Shown: positions 9,372-18,122, numbered from the stretch's first letter. The stretch is DNA of 33,107 bases from Thiotrichales bacterium (GCA_016936535.1 JAFGXP010000027.1:1-33107); one strand, 5' to 3'. Made by a program: numbers and translations. The notes: a model not told the origin generated them from the sequence alone.

Positions 9372-9586
9372 ATCCCTGAAAAGTGACATAACTCTTTCTT
9401 GATTCCCTGTCCTTGCGCCCTCAGAAAATAAATAAGCACATTTTCTTATATAAAAATATTAGCAATAGATAAACAAAAACTATTTTTCAAAGTCTTAATA
9501 AATCCGTAAGATTTTGCTGCGAAAAAGATCGCTTCAATTCTGAACCGTCTTTCACACCAAAAATAGATAAATAGAGGTAACAAACA
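9372..9586. other. AT-rich divergent intergenic region, fbpA to the SCP2 gene
   Basis: This is the rest of a 315-base gene-free stretch, very AT-rich around 9425-9500. It should contain the promoter of the SCP2-domain gene, but no -35/-10 pair stands out. A minus-strand reading frame over this stretch looks like chance, since it continues antisense through the SCP2 gene. Confidence 0.4.
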
Positions 9587-9982
9587 ATGGCACTTTTTTC
9601 AGACGAGTGGATGAACAAACTTAAAGACGCGTGGAACAACGATCCAGAAGTCAAAAACAAACTGGCTGAAATCCAATTCTGTTCGACCATTGCATGTGGA
9701 TTCAAAGGGGATGAAAATCCAATCGGCGTGTTTGTGGTTGAAAACGGCGAATGCGTTCGCGCCGGTAGCTGGAATGGCGAAACTGCCGACTGGGATATGC
9801 GTGCCGATGCCGACAACTGGCAAAAATGGATGCAAAAACCCCTAGGGATGACCTCAATGGGCATGGCGGTTGCCACAGGTAAACTCAAATTCAATAAGGG
9901 CGATTTTGGCGCGATGATTAAAAACCCATCCATGGCCGGCCCTTTTATCAAAAGCTTTTCATTGATGGCTGAAATCAACTAA
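9587..9982 (+). CDS. Stand-alone SCP2 sterol-binding domain protein
   Basis: A 131-residue soluble protein resembling single-domain SCP2-like proteins, which bind lipids or other hydrophobic ligands. Support comes from the pattern of FKGDENPIGVFVVENGECVRAG followed by a strand-turn-helix and the end region VATGKLKFNKGDFGAMIKNP, which resembles the G.lk..GD....l section of SCP2 domains. Cysteines at 32, 37 and 56 are present. Start ATG follows AGAGGT. It is divergent from fbpA and followed by a probable terminator, so it seems monocistronic. The ligand is unknown; a ubiquinone- or lipid-linked role, as for UbiJ/UbiT-type SCP2 proteins, is only a guess. Confidence 0.7.
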   Translation: MALFSDEWMNKLKDAWNNDPEVKNKLAEIQFCSTIACGFKGDENPIGVFVVENGECVRAGSWNGETADWDMRADADNWQKWMQKPLGMTSMGMAVATGKLKFNKGDFGAMIKNPSMAGPFIKSFSLMAEIN

Positions 9983-9994
9983 ATCGCTCGGCCG

Positions 9995-10030
9995 GGCGCC
10001 AACCCATTGGGCTTCCATGGGTTTGACGCC
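9995..10030 (+). terminator. Possible terminator after the SCP2 gene
   Basis: GGCGCCAACCCAT (9995-10007) pairs with ATGGGTTTGACGCC (10017-10030), with one mismatch and one bulge, around a 9-nt loop. Only a weak T-rich stretch follows, so termination is probable rather than certain. Confidence 0.45.
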
Positions 10031-10145
10031 GGTTTCATCTCTCTTATTTCACCGTCTATCTTTCGCCAAACGCCCTCGACGTCTCCTATAATACGTAACC
10101 AACCGCTAATTCAGCGCCTTCTTACTGATTGTTTCGGAGTTTGTC

Positions 10146-11336
10146 ATGTCAACCATTGGAACCCCTTTTTCCGCCAGCGCCGTACGCGCACTCCTTTGCG
10201 GCTCAGGCGAGCTTGGCAAAGAAGTGACCATTGAACTGCAACGCCTCGGTGTTGAAGTGATTGCGGTAGATCGTTACCCCAACGCCCCCGCTATGCAGGT
10301 TGCCGACCGCAGTCATGTATTGGATATGCTGGATGGTGCCGCACTCAGAGCCGTGATTGAACAAGAAAAGCCCCATTTTGTCATCCCAGAAATTGAAGCC
10401 ATCGCCACTGATACCCTCGCCGAAATGGAACAAGAAGGCCTCCGCGTAATTCCGAACGCGCGGGCCACTCAGTTAACGATGAACCGAGAAGGCATTCGTC
10501 GTCTTGCTGCAGAAACCCTAGCGTTGAGCACCTCACCCTACGAATTCGCTGATAACTTGACCGACTTTCAAGCCGCAATCCAACGCATCGGAATGCCTTG
10601 CGTCGTCAAACCGATCATGAGCTCCTCAGGAAAGGGGCAAAGTGTGATCAAACAGGCACACGATATCGAAACAGCATGGGAATACGCACAACAAGGCGGA
10701 CGCGCTGGAAAAGGGCGTGTGATTATCGAAGGTTTTGTGGATTTTGACTACGAAATTACCCTGTTGACTGTCCGCCACAAAGACGGTATCAGCTTTTGTG
10801 AGCCCATCGGTCACTACCAAGAAGAAGGCGATTATCGTCAATCTTGGCAGCCGCATCCTATGAGCCCTGTTGCGTTAGAACAAGCACAAACGATGGCTCG
10901 CAAAGTCACCGAAGCCCTTTGCGGGGATCATGGTCGCGGGATTTTTGGGGTTGAGCTTTTTATTAAGGGCGACACCGTTTACTTTAGTGAAGTCTCCCCT
11001 CGACCGCACGACACCGGTTTAGTCACCCTAATTTCACAAAATCTATCCGAATTTGCTCTTCACGTTAGAGCCATCCTTGAACTCCCCATCCCCGCCATTC
11101 GCCAATATGGCCCCAGCGCATCGTCGGTAATTCTTCCCACCGGCCATTCCACCCAAACGGCTTTTACCAACTTGGAACAAGCCTTGTCCGAAGCAGACAC
11201 CGACCTACGTTTATTTGGTAAACCGGAAATCGCCGGCCGCCGACGCATGGGCGTTGCTCTCGCTCGTGATGAGACCATCGAAAAGGCTATTGCCAAAGCC
11301 AAACGCGCCGCAGCGGCCGTTAACGTCCAATTCTAG
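10146..11336 (+). CDS. purT: Formate-dependent phosphoribosylglycinamide formyltransferase
   Basis: Makes formyl-GAR from GAR, formate and ATP in de novo purine synthesis, needing no folate. An ATP-grasp enzyme of 396 residues (E. coli 392). Visible are the N-terminal Rossmann-like [12 protein letters not shown] (16-27), [11 protein letters not shown] (GAR-binding region), the ATP-binding [12 protein letters not shown], and [20 protein letters not shown] with metal/ATP ligand glutamates near the C-terminal third. CGGAG lies before the ATG. A TATAAT at 10087-10092 may be its -10, with a poor -35. Neighbours are functionally unrelated, so it seems monocistronic. Confidence 0.96.
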   Translation: MSTIGTPFSASAVRALLCGSGELGKEVTIELQRLGVEVIAVDRYPNAPAMQVADRSHVLDMLDGAALRAVIEQEKPHFVIPEIEAIATDTLAEMEQEGLRVIPNARATQLTMNREGIRRLAAETLALSTSPYEFADNLTDFQAAIQRIGMPCVVKPIMSSSGKGQSVIKQAHDIETAWEYAQQGGRAGKGRVIIEGFVDFDYEITLLTVRHKDGISFCEPIGHYQEEGDYRQSWQPHPMSPVALEQAQTMARKVTEALCGDHGRGIFGVELFIKGDTVYFSEVSPRPHDTGLVTLISQNLSEFALHVRAILELPIPAIRQYGPSASSVILPTGHSTQTAFTNLEQALSEADTDLRLFGKPEIAGRRRMGVALARDETIEKAIAKAKRAAAAVNVQF

Positions 11337-11528
11337 TCCCTCGGATAACAGGACAATCCCCGCTTCGGTTATGGGTAATGAACTGGAGCGGGAAATCCAC
11401 CACCTTCATCGCAATTTACCGCTTAGTGGCACACATTCTGCTTTCTCTTTTCTAACGCAAAGACGCTTCGCGTGTTTGCCAATCATAAGGCCATCTTTAA
11501 GATCGCTAAACACACAAGGGAATTGATT

Positions 11529-11945
11529 ATGAATGCCACGGATTTTACCAATGAGCCTTCGGCTCTTCTAAACGATTACACCCGATCAAATGGCCAAGAT
11601 AAGGCTTTAGGCATGAGTCCGGAAGAAACCGTGATGTTGCTGGTACAAGCCGCAATTGATAAGGGACATTTGGCGATTGCCTGCCACAAAAGCCGTTCGT
11701 TGACCGAGAAAGGGTTTCATCTTGGGCGAATGACCTCAATTATTGATGCACTGCGCGATCGGTTAAATTTTGGCTATAAAATTGCCTATGATTTAGAAAC
11801 GCTCTACGCTTACATTGATAAATGCCTACAAAAAGCGGTTTTTGAAAATGGTACTCAAGAGTTAGAGGCCGCCGTGCAGATGCTCAGCGAAATTCATCAG
11901 GCTTGGCAAGTTTCCTTAGAACGCTTGAATGCAATGAGCGCTTAA
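11529..11945 (+). CDS. fliS: FliS-like flagellin export chaperone
   Basis: 138 residues, largely helical, resembling FliS, which binds flagellin in the cytoplasm and prevents premature polymerisation. The pattern SPEETVMLLVQAAIDKGHLA (about 31-50), then an Ii..L...L helix, DLETLYAYIDKCL and a closing EIHQAW are the FliS layout. The start at 11529 (MNATDFTNEP) has AAGGGA seven bases upstream; the frame stays open further upstream but lacks a site. Unusually, there are no flagellar genes beside it: purT is upstream and rpoH downstream. A weak sigma28-like element lies about 45-70 nt upstream. FliS is my preferred reading; a diverged chaperone for another filament is the alternative. Confidence 0.7.
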   Translation: MNATDFTNEPSALLNDYTRSNGQDKALGMSPEETVMLLVQAAIDKGHLAIACHKSRSLTEKGFHLGRMTSIIDALRDRLNFGYKIAYDLETLYAYIDKCLQKAVFENGTQELEAAVQMLSEIHQAWQVSLERLNAMSA

Positions 11946-11970
11946 CGTACAGATTCAGCTCCTATTTTTA

Positions 11971-11996
11971 GCGGAGGCAACCGTCGTTGCATCCGC
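11971..11996. repeat. Strong hairpin between fliS and rpoH
   Basis: GCGGAGGCAAC (11971-11981), loop CGTC, GTTGCATCCGC (11986-11996): ten of eleven pairs match. There is no following T tract on either strand, so it is not a standard terminator. It may stabilise the end of the fliS transcript. Confidence 0.5.
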
Positions 11997-12077
11997 CCAC
12001 TCAACACCTTCTAAACCGTTGTTTTCCCAGTACGATTTTTGACAATGACCGAATCGTGGAAGGCGTTTAGCACTCTC

Positions 12078-12106
12078 TTGCAATGACTGCTAAAAATCAG
12101 TATATT
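12078..12106 (+). promoter_or_regulatory. Sigma70-type promoter of rpoH
   Basis: TTGCAA (12078-12083), a 17-nt spacer, TATATT (12101-12106), matching 4/6 and 5/6 of consensus. It would give a leader of roughly 27 nt, with AGGAG nine bases before the ATG. Confidence 0.6.
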
Positions 12107-12139
12107 GTCGTAATTCTGTTTACTTAGGAGTCGCACGGT

Positions 12140-13033
12140 ATGTCTGAGACCTTCTCGCTCACCCCAGTTATGGCCTCTAAAAAATCGCTTCCCGCGGCAA
12201 GAGTTGCCGTCTTGGATTTGACCCCTGGCCAAAACTTAGAGTCATATTTACGCACTATTCAAAGCCTGCAACCCTTAACGGCTGTCGAAGAACGACAATT
12301 GGCAGAACGTCTGTATTACCACCAAGATTTAGAAGCCGCCCGTCAGTTGATTCTTTCCTCACTGCGCTATGTGGTGCCTGTCGCCCGTTCCTATAATGGT
12401 TATGGCTTACCGCTTGGTGATTTAATTCAGGAAGGCAACATTGGTTTGATGAAGGCCGTAAAACGCTTTAACCCACAAGAAGGCGTGCGTTTGATGACGT
12501 TTGCCATACATTGGATTCGCGCCGAAATTAATGAGTTCGTCATCCGCAACTGGCGAATTGTCAAAACCGCTACCACTAAGGCACAGCGTAAGCTGTTTTT
12601 TAAACTACGCAGCAGCAAAAAAACGTTGGAATGGTTTGGTGATAAAGATGCGCAAGCATTGGCAGACGAACTCGGTGTTACCCGTAAAGACGTTTTTGAA
12701 ATGGAAAGTCGGCTATACGGTAAAGATTTATCGGTGGACATCCCTGATGACGAAGACAATCAAAATACCACTTTTCCCGTTTTGGTCAGTCAGGAAGCCG
12801 ACCCAGCCCAAATACTAGAGCAGCAAGACCAAGCCGCTTACGAGTTAGAACGAATGCAGAAAGCACTGGCGAGCTTGGATCAACGCAGTCGAGATATCCT
12901 GCAAAAACGCTGGCTTGATGACAATAAAATTGGGCTCAAAGAATTGTCTGAGGCTTATGGTGTGTCGATGGAGCGTATCCGTCAAGTCGAAAAACAAGCG
13001 CTGAACAAGCTCAAAAATCAGCTCTTAGCCTAA
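12140..13033 (+). CDS. rpoH: RNA polymerase heat-shock sigma factor sigma32
   Basis: Directs RNA polymerase to heat-shock promoters. 297 residues (E. coli 284). Region 1.2 (LESYLRTIQSLQPLTAVEE), regions 2.1-2.4 with DLIQEGNIGLMKAVKRFNPQ and MTFAIHWIRAEINEFVIRNW, and the diagnostic RpoH box QRKLFFKLRSSKK between regions 2 and 3 are present. Region 4.2 with the helix-turn-helix LKELSEAYGVSMERIRQVEK lies at the C-terminus. The RpoH box separates it from RpoD and RpoS. Its own promoter and terminator make it a single-gene unit. In enterobacteria the protein is controlled by DnaK and FtsH; that is expected here but not visible. Confidence 0.96.
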   Translation: MSETFSLTPVMASKKSLPAARVAVLDLTPGQNLESYLRTIQSLQPLTAVEERQLAERLYYHQDLEAARQLILSSLRYVVPVARSYNGYGLPLGDLIQEGNIGLMKAVKRFNPQEGVRLMTFAIHWIRAEINEFVIRNWRIVKTATTKAQRKLFFKLRSSKKTLEWFGDKDAQALADELGVTRKDVFEMESRLYGKDLSVDIPDDEDNQNTTFPVLVSQEADPAQILEQQDQAAYELERMQKALASLDQRSRDILQKRWLDDNKIGLKELSEAYGVSMERIRQVEKQALNKLKNQLLA

Positions 13034-13042
13034 GCACTTTCC

Positions 13043-13068
13043 ACCCGCCTTGTGCGGGTTTTTCGTTT
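13043..13068 (+). terminator. Rho-independent terminator of rpoH
   Basis: ACCCGC (13043-13048) and GCGGGT (13054-13059) form a GC-rich stem with a short loop, followed by TTTTCGTTTTT, ten bases after the rpoH stop. Confidence 0.88.
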
Positions 13069-13117
13069 TTGTTCGGTGCCTTTAAACGAGCGGATCCGTA
13101 AATTGCACAACTAACCT

Positions 13118-13146
13118 TTGCAATATCTATACAAACCTTATACAGT
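13118..13146 (+). promoter_or_regulatory. Possible promoter of ovoA
   Basis: TTGCAA (13118-13123), a 17-nt spacer, TACAGT (13141-13146). Each hexamer matches 4/6 of consensus. It is placed about 70 nt before the ovoA start. The area is AT-rich, so alternatives exist. Confidence 0.35.
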
Positions 13147-13215
13147 ATGGTGCAGATCATGGCAGAATGGTCGGCTATTTCAATCATCAACTGACGTTAT
13201 TACACAGGATAGATC

Positions 13216-15390
13216 ATGGAAACCGGATTCTCAGTCACTTCCCTTGATAAGGCACAACCCATCCCGCAGCAACCCCATTTGATTACTCACAATATTGTGT
13301 TGAATCGTGGTGATGTGGAAAGCAAACGGGCGGAAATCAAGGCTTACTTCAATCAAACCTTTGACCTGTATGAAGCGCTGTTCACAACGCTCGCCAATGA
13401 TGAAGCCTACTATTTGCGTCCTTGCAGCTTGCGCCACCCCCTCATCTTTTATTTTGGCCATACCGCGACTTTTTTTACCAATAAATTGGTATTAGCTAAA
13501 CTGTTACCACAACGAATTCACCCAAAAATTGAATCCATGTGCGCCATTGGCGTCGATGAAATGTCTTGGGACGACCTCAATGAAGCCCACTATGATTGGC
13601 CAAGCGTATCGGAAGTGCGTGAATACCGAAATCAAGTACGGGCCGCAGTGAATCATTTAATTGAGACGGTATCGTTTAGTATGCCGATTGACTGGAATAG
13701 CCCGCTTTGGCCGGTGATGATGGGCATTGAACATGAACGCATCCATTTAGAAACCTCATCGGTCTTGATTCGACAACTGCCCATTGAATTTGTCCAACCC
13801 AGCCCACTGTTTCCAATTTGCCCAGAACAAGAGGGTGATGCACCCGAGAATGTTCTTCTGGACGTGACCGCCGGTGATGTGGTGATTCAGCATCAAGATC
13901 CCGCCGAATTTTACGGCTGGGATAATGAATACGGACAGCATCAAGCCTATATTCCGGCGTTCAAAGCCAGTCAATTTTTAGTCAGTAATCAAGAGTTTTT
14001 GGCGTTTGTTGAGGCAGATGGCTACCACAACCCAGCCTATTGGGATGAAGAAGGCAACCGTTGGCGAACCTTCTCTCCGGTCAAGCACCCCAGCTTTTGG
14101 TTGCAAAAAGACAATGCTTGGTATCTGCGTTGCATGACTGAAGAGATTGCCATGCCTTGGAGCTGGCCGGCAGAAGTAAACTTTCATGAAGCCAGTGCTT
14201 TTTGTCGCTGGAAAGCCGAACAAACCGGCCAGCCCATTCGCCTACCGAGTGAAGACGAATGGTTGCGCTTGCGCGATTTCAGTCAGGCGCTGGACTATCA
14301 AGAAGACGCCAATTGGAACTTGCAAAAATTTGCCTCCTCCACCCCAGTGGATGCCTGTGCTGCCGGCAACTTCTATGATGTGATCGGTAATGTTTGGCAA
14401 TGGACACAAACGCCTATTTACCCATTTGACGGCTTTAAAGTGCATCCACTGTACGACGATTTCACTACACCGACTTTTGACAATCAACATAACCTCTTTA
14501 AGGGGGGCAGTTGGATTTCAACCGGCAATGAAATCAATGGTCACTCGCGTTATGCTTTCCGACGTCATTTTTTCCAGCATGCAGGGTTCCGCTACATTGA
14601 ATCAGACGCCGCGGTGAAAACCGAGTTTTCAACCTATGAAACCGATGTTTCAGTGGCACAATATTGCGAATTTCATTATGGCGAACCCTATTTTAATGTA
14701 CCCAATTTCCAACAAGCCTATGCTCAAATGGCGGTAACGGCGGTCGCACAAGATTCCGATTTAGCAAAACGCCACGACTTAAAAGTTTTAGAAGTCGGTT
14801 GCTCCGTTGGACGCGCAAGCTTTGAGATGGCCAAGCATTTTAATGAAATCACCGGCTTGGATTTTTCCGCCCGTTTTATCCGGATTGCCAATCAACTGCA
14901 AGCCAGCGGAAGCGTGCTCTATACCATTCCGCTTGAAGGCGACATTATGGAGTTTAAGGAGCAATCGTTGCAGGCCCTCGGTCTAGAGAAGACCGCCAGC
15001 AAATGCGAATTTTTGCAGCAAGATGCCAATAATCTCAAACCCATCTTCCGTGGTTACGATCTGATGGTGGCCGTGAACATTCTTGACCGCCTCTACGAAC
15101 CGAAGAAGTTTTTAACCGACATTGCACATCGCCTCAACGCCGGCGGCCTACTGCTTTTAGGCTCTCCTTACAGTTGGGATGAGCAGTTCACCCAAAAAGC
15201 CAATTGGTTGGGCGGTTACAAAGATGGCAGCAGTGGAGAGAATGTACGCACTCTACAGACTCTGCACGAACTGCTAGATAAAGACTTTGTTCTGGTACAA
15301 GCGCCACAAGACTTGCCGTTTGTGATTCGCGAAACGCAACGCAAATTCCAACATAATGTCAGCCAAGTGACCTTATGGAAAAAACGCTAG
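13216..15390 (+). CDS. ovoA: 5-histidylcysteine sulfoxide synthase / methyltransferase (ovothiol biosynthesis)
   Basis: Iron enzyme that joins cysteine to histidine C5 with oxygen to give 5-histidylcysteine sulfoxide, and later N-methylates the product to ovothiol A. 724 residues in three parts: a DinB-like N-terminus with the iron-binding triad His82 (FGH), His173 and His177 in HERIHLE; an FGE-sulfatase-type domain (about 220-465) with GNVWQW, FKGGSW and Tyr413 in HPLYDDF, which I align with the catalytic tyrosine of Erwinia OvoA; and a C-terminal SAM methyltransferase with LEVGCSVGRASFE (525-537). EgtB homologues lack the methyltransferase part, so ovothiol rather than ergothioneine is indicated. 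AGGAT precedes the ATG. The 3' end overlaps ovoB by 16 bases. Confidence 0.95.
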   Translation: METGFSVTSLDKAQPIPQQPHLITHNIVLNRGDVESKRAEIKAYFNQTFDLYEALFTTLANDEAYYLRPCSLRHPLIFYFGHTATFFTNKLVLAKLLPQRIHPKIESMCAIGVDEMSWDDLNEAHYDWPSVSEVREYRNQVRAAVNHLIETVSFSMPIDWNSPLWPVMMGIEHERIHLETSSVLIRQLPIEFVQPSPLFPICPEQEGDAPENVLLDVTAGDVVIQHQDPAEFYGWDNEYGQHQAYIPAFKASQFLVSNQEFLAFVEADGYHNPAYWDEEGNRWRTFSPVKHPSFWLQKDNAWYLRCMTEEIAMPWSWPAEVNFHEASAFCRWKAEQTGQPIRLPSEDEWLRLRDFSQALDYQEDANWNLQKFASSTPVDACAAGNFYDVIGNVWQWTQTPIYPFDGFKVHPLYDDFTTPTFDNQHNLFKGGSWISTGNEINGHSRYAFRRHFFQHAGFRYIESDAAVKTEFSTYETDVSVAQYCEFHYGEPYFNVPNFQQAYAQMAVTAVAQDSDLAKRHDLKVLEVGCSVGRASFEMAKHFNEITGLDFSARFIRIANQLQASGSVLYTIPLEGDIMEFKEQSLQALGLEKTASKCEFLQQDANNLKPIFRGYDLMVAVNILDRLYEPKKFLTDIAHRLNAGGLLLLGSPYSWDEQFTQKANWLGGYKDGSSGENVRTLQTLHELLDKDFVLVQAPQDLPFVIRETQRKFQHNVSQVTLWKKR

Positions 15391-16601
15391 GTTGCGAATC
15401 GTTCGCTGCGCTGGGTTTCGACCTAGCGCTTGACCGTGAAAACAGCGATGCCGAAAAGTACGCGCTTAGGCAAACCCTTTTCGGCACCGATCAACTCTTA
15501 CCCATGTGGGTGGCGGATATGGATCTCCCCACCCCTCCTTTTATTATCGAGGCACTCAAGCAGCGACTCGACCACCCAATTCTTGGCTATCCACACACCC
15601 CAGACGCACTCTACCAATCGATTATTGACTGGCAGAGCCAATACGGCTTAAATGTTCAGGCAGACGAGATTGTGTTTACTCACAACGTTGCCAACGGTTT
15701 TATGATGGCCGTCGGAGCCTTTACCCAACCCGGCGACGCCGTATTAATTATGCCGCCAGTCTATCCCCCTTTTTTTGCTGCTGTCCAACGACATCACTGC
15801 CGTTTGGTCGAAGCGCCGCTTCAGTGGCATCTCAATCGTTATTACCTCGACTTTGCCGCCTTGGAAGACAAAATTCGCCGGTTTCACGTGAAACTGCTGC
15901 TGTTCTGTCATCCACAAAACCCTTCTGGACGGGTTTGGCTTAAAGAAGAATTGGAGCAGCTTGCCGATCTCTGCGTGCGTTATCAAGTCATCCTTATTTC
16001 TGATGAAATTCATGCGGATTTAACCTTCCCGCCCAAACAACATCTGCCGCTCGCGGCGCTCAATCATCCAATCGTGGAGCAATGCATCACGCTAAACTCC
16101 CCAGGCAAAACTTTTAATCTTGGCGGCTTACAAATCGGCTATGCCCTGATTCGTCATCCCCAATTGCGCCAAAAATACCGCGACTATTGCCATGCCAATG
16201 CTCTTTACGATCTGAATCTGTTTGCCCAAGTAGCGTTACAAGCGGCCTATACGGAACAAGGTAAGCAATGGCGATCTAGGCTATTGGCACATTTTGATTC
16301 AAATATCCAAGAGCTGATCGGTTTCTTTGCCAAACATTTACCCGCAGTAAACGTCGTACGTCCAGAAGCCTCTTACTTAGTTTGGCTCGATTTTCGCCAG
16401 ATATTTTCTGACCAAACTCAGCTCAAAAAATGGTGCGTAGAACAAGCCAAACTCGGATTAAATGACGGAGAGACCTTTGGCGGAGAGAGCCGAGCCGGAA
16501 CCGGGTTTATGCGGATGAATCTTGCCGTTTCCAAGGCCACTTTACATCAAGCCTTGCAGCAACTGACTTATGCGATTCAAACACTCAAGGAAAAGAAGTG
16601 A
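15375..16601 (+). CDS. ovoB: PLP-dependent C-S (sulfoxide) lyase, probable OvoB
   Basis: A 408-residue fold-type I PLP enzyme of the MalY/PatB lyase class. It opens with the class signature LPMWVADMDL (42-51). Asn182 in NPSGR, Asp210 in ISDEIH, the Schiff-base Lys245 in NSPGKTFN and the carboxylate-binding Arg380 in GFMRMN are all present. General members cleave cystathionine or cysteine conjugates. Because the ATG lies inside the last codons of ovoA in another frame (16-base overlap), I infer that this one cleaves the OvoA sulfoxide to 5-thiohistidine, pyruvate and ammonia, the OvoB step. Cystathionine beta-lyase (MetC-like activity) is the alternative. Its 3' end overlaps the convergent unknown gene by 17 bases. 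Confidence 0.85.
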   Translation: MEKTLGCESFAALGFDLALDRENSDAEKYALRQTLFGTDQLLPMWVADMDLPTPPFIIEALKQRLDHPILGYPHTPDALYQSIIDWQSQYGLNVQADEIVFTHNVANGFMMAVGAFTQPGDAVLIMPPVYPPFFAAVQRHHCRLVEAPLQWHLNRYYLDFAALEDKIRRFHVKLLLFCHPQNPSGRVWLKEELEQLADLCVRYQVILISDEIHADLTFPPKQHLPLAALNHPIVEQCITLNSPGKTFNLGGLQIGYALIRHPQLRQKYRDYCHANALYDLNLFAQVALQAAYTEQGKQWRSRLLAHFDSNIQELIGFFAKHLPAVNVVRPEASYLVWLDFRQIFSDQTQLKKWCVEQAKLGLNDGETFGGESRAGTGFMRMNLAVSKATLHQALQQLTYAIQTLKEKK

Positions 16602-17121
16602 TAGTGGAATGGCCATTATCAAGACGTAACAAATTGCATTGCGCATCTGAGTCCTGATGACTCAGCAACCAAATTTGCGCAAAGGGATGCGATTGAGGAG
16701 CTTGAATCAAATGGCGGTGCTCGGCAAACTCGTACGTTTGCCAGCGAGGATTGAGATTACGAATCACCAACCAAACGTGTGGTGAATCGTAGTTTTTTTG
16801 TGCTTTAGCACGCAGCACATTATTTAACGCCTCTAACAACCGATGCGCCGGCGGCGTTTTCTGCAAGTGCTCCAACGCTTGGCGGGTAGCACGACACAAA
16901 TTCCGTCCCAACAGCTGCTTTGCTTCTTCAACACTGCCATACAAATGGGCAATTTCCAAATCCAAACGCTGGCCATTTAAATAACAACTAACGTCTGGCT
17001 TGCGCGGCTCATTGTGCCAAATATGACGCATTTCAACACCAAACTGTTTCTCGTAACGACGCATAAACAGCTTAGCGGCGGCATGTTCAAGAGCCAATTT
17101 TTCATGCTCGCTTGCACTCAT
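16585..17121 (-). CDS. Uncharacterised protein with PD-(D/E)xK-like motif
   Basis: 178 residues, soluble, not recognised as a named family. After a helical N-terminus comes KPDVSCYLNGQRLDLEIAHL (41-60). A PD, then a strand with D-L-E, loosely resembles the core of restriction-endonuclease-like (PD-(D/E)xK) folds, but the final Lys is replaced (EIA), so activity is doubtful. HVWLVIRNLNPRW (about 119-131) could be a later core strand. It starts 18 nt after the mutarotase stop and is likely the last gene of that transcript. The start ATG has no strong ribosome binding site. It is real by coding continuity and operon position; function unknown. Confidence 0.6.
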   Translation of the reverse strand: MSASEHEKLALEHAAAKLFMRRYEKQFGVEMRHIWHNEPRKPDVSCYLNGQRLDLEIAHLYGSVEEAKQLLGRNLCRATRQALEHLQKTPPAHRLLEALNNVLRAKAQKNYDSPHVWLVIRNLNPRWQTYEFAEHRHLIQAPQSHPFAQIWLLSHQDSDAQCNLLRLDNGHSTITSFP

Positions 17122-17139
17122 ACTGGCGCGGGATACGTT

Positions 17140-18048
17140 TTATGGACGACTGATGACAACTTGCAAGCGATGAATGCCGCGTGCTGGTACCGTGACCTGA
17201 TCGCTGCGCACATTGCCGTTTTCGATGCAAACAAACTCTGCCCATTTCGCATGATCGACATCCGCAAAGTTTTTCACGGTCTCTGGACCCGGGTTCCATA
17301 AGACGGCAGAGGCCGCATGTGCTGTATCGATTTGCAGCTTGACTTCACCGTGCACTTTGGCCAATAAACGATTCGAGGCTTGCAGATAAACGTTATCGAT
17401 TGGCCCAGCCAAAGTCACTGACTCCGCAACTAAAGAATTTTGTTGATTGAGCGTGTTAATTTCCATCGCCCCTTGTAAACCGTCAATCTGTAAACTACCA
17501 TCCCCCGGTAAATTAAAGTAGGTATGCAAAGCCTCTGTCATGGGCAAATCCAAATCGGTTAAGTTATGCGTAATCAAGCTCAAACTCAGGGTTTCACCCA
17601 CCACAACTTGAAAATGCAATACAAACTCATAGGGCCAAATCGCTAAGGTTTCCGCATTGCTGCGGTAAGAGAACAAAACCTTGGTTGCGCCATTTTCTAG
17701 GGCTTGAATGTCTTCCAAATGCCAAGCCGCGCGGCGCACCAAACCGTGTGCGGGTGGGTTGCTACCTTCTACAACAGGTGCATTGTATTGCGCACTGTAG
17801 CCACTAAACCATGGCCAACAAATCGGCACCCCGCCACGAATCGCGGTTTTGCCATCAAATACCGCCTGCTCACTCAGCCACAACAGATCGGCTCCCGCAC
17901 TGCCATCCGCATTTTTAGGACAGTAACTAAATACATTAGCGCCATGCGGCGACAGCTTCGCTGTAGCAAAAGCGTTATCAATTTCAATGACGCTCACTTG
18001 GTTACGCATACTTAGGCGAACGCCGGGAATTTGGGTAAAGTCAGTCAT
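17140..18048 (-). CDS. D-hexose-6-phosphate mutarotase (YeaD-like)
   Basis: 302-residue aldose-1-epimerase-fold protein interconverting alpha and beta anomers of hexose 6-phosphates in the cytoplasm. The YeaD signature IRGGVPICWPWFSGY (about 71-85) is clear. AHGLVRRAAW and EALHTYF provide the two catalytic histidines expected of galactose-mutarotase folds, and a C-terminal FVCIENGNV likely supplies the acid/base glutamate. It follows aroB but a strong terminator lies between them, so expression is probably partly separate. The downstream unknown gene is only 18 nt away. Confidence 0.88.
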   Translation of the reverse strand: MTDFTQIPGVRLSMRNQVSVIEIDNAFATAKLSPHGANVFSYCPKNADGSAGADLLWLSEQAVFDGKTAIRGGVPICWPWFSGYSAQYNAPVVEGSNPPAHGLVRRAAWHLEDIQALENGATKVLFSYRSNAETLAIWPYEFVLHFQVVVGETLSLSLITHNLTDLDLPMTEALHTYFNLPGDGSLQIDGLQGAMEINTLNQQNSLVAESVTLAGPIDNVYLQASNRLLAKVHGEVKLQIDTAHAASAVLWNPGPETVKNFADVDHAKWAEFVCIENGNVRSDQVTVPARGIHRLQVVISRP

Positions 18049-18067
18049 GGTCTCTCCAAAAAGTGCA

Positions 18068-18106
18068 TAAAAAAAGCGGTGAACTGTTGTTTTACCGCTT
18101 CAAAAA
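18068..18106 (-). terminator. Rho-independent terminator after aroB
   Basis: On the minus strand AAGCGGT (18100-18094) pairs with ACCGCTT (18080-18074) around a 13-nt loop. The 3' arm runs into a tract of seven T residues. It lies about 20 nt past the aroB stop. Confidence 0.8.
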
Positions 18107-18122
18107 AGGAATTCGATTGTCG

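Noticed and set aside
9487-9978. 163-residue minus-strand frame
   Set aside because: Fully antisense to the SCP2-domain gene, low-complexity Ser/Leu-rich, no family resemblance.
11971-11996. Hairpin as a fliS terminator
   Set aside because: Strong stem but no T tract follows on either strand; kept only as a hairpin.
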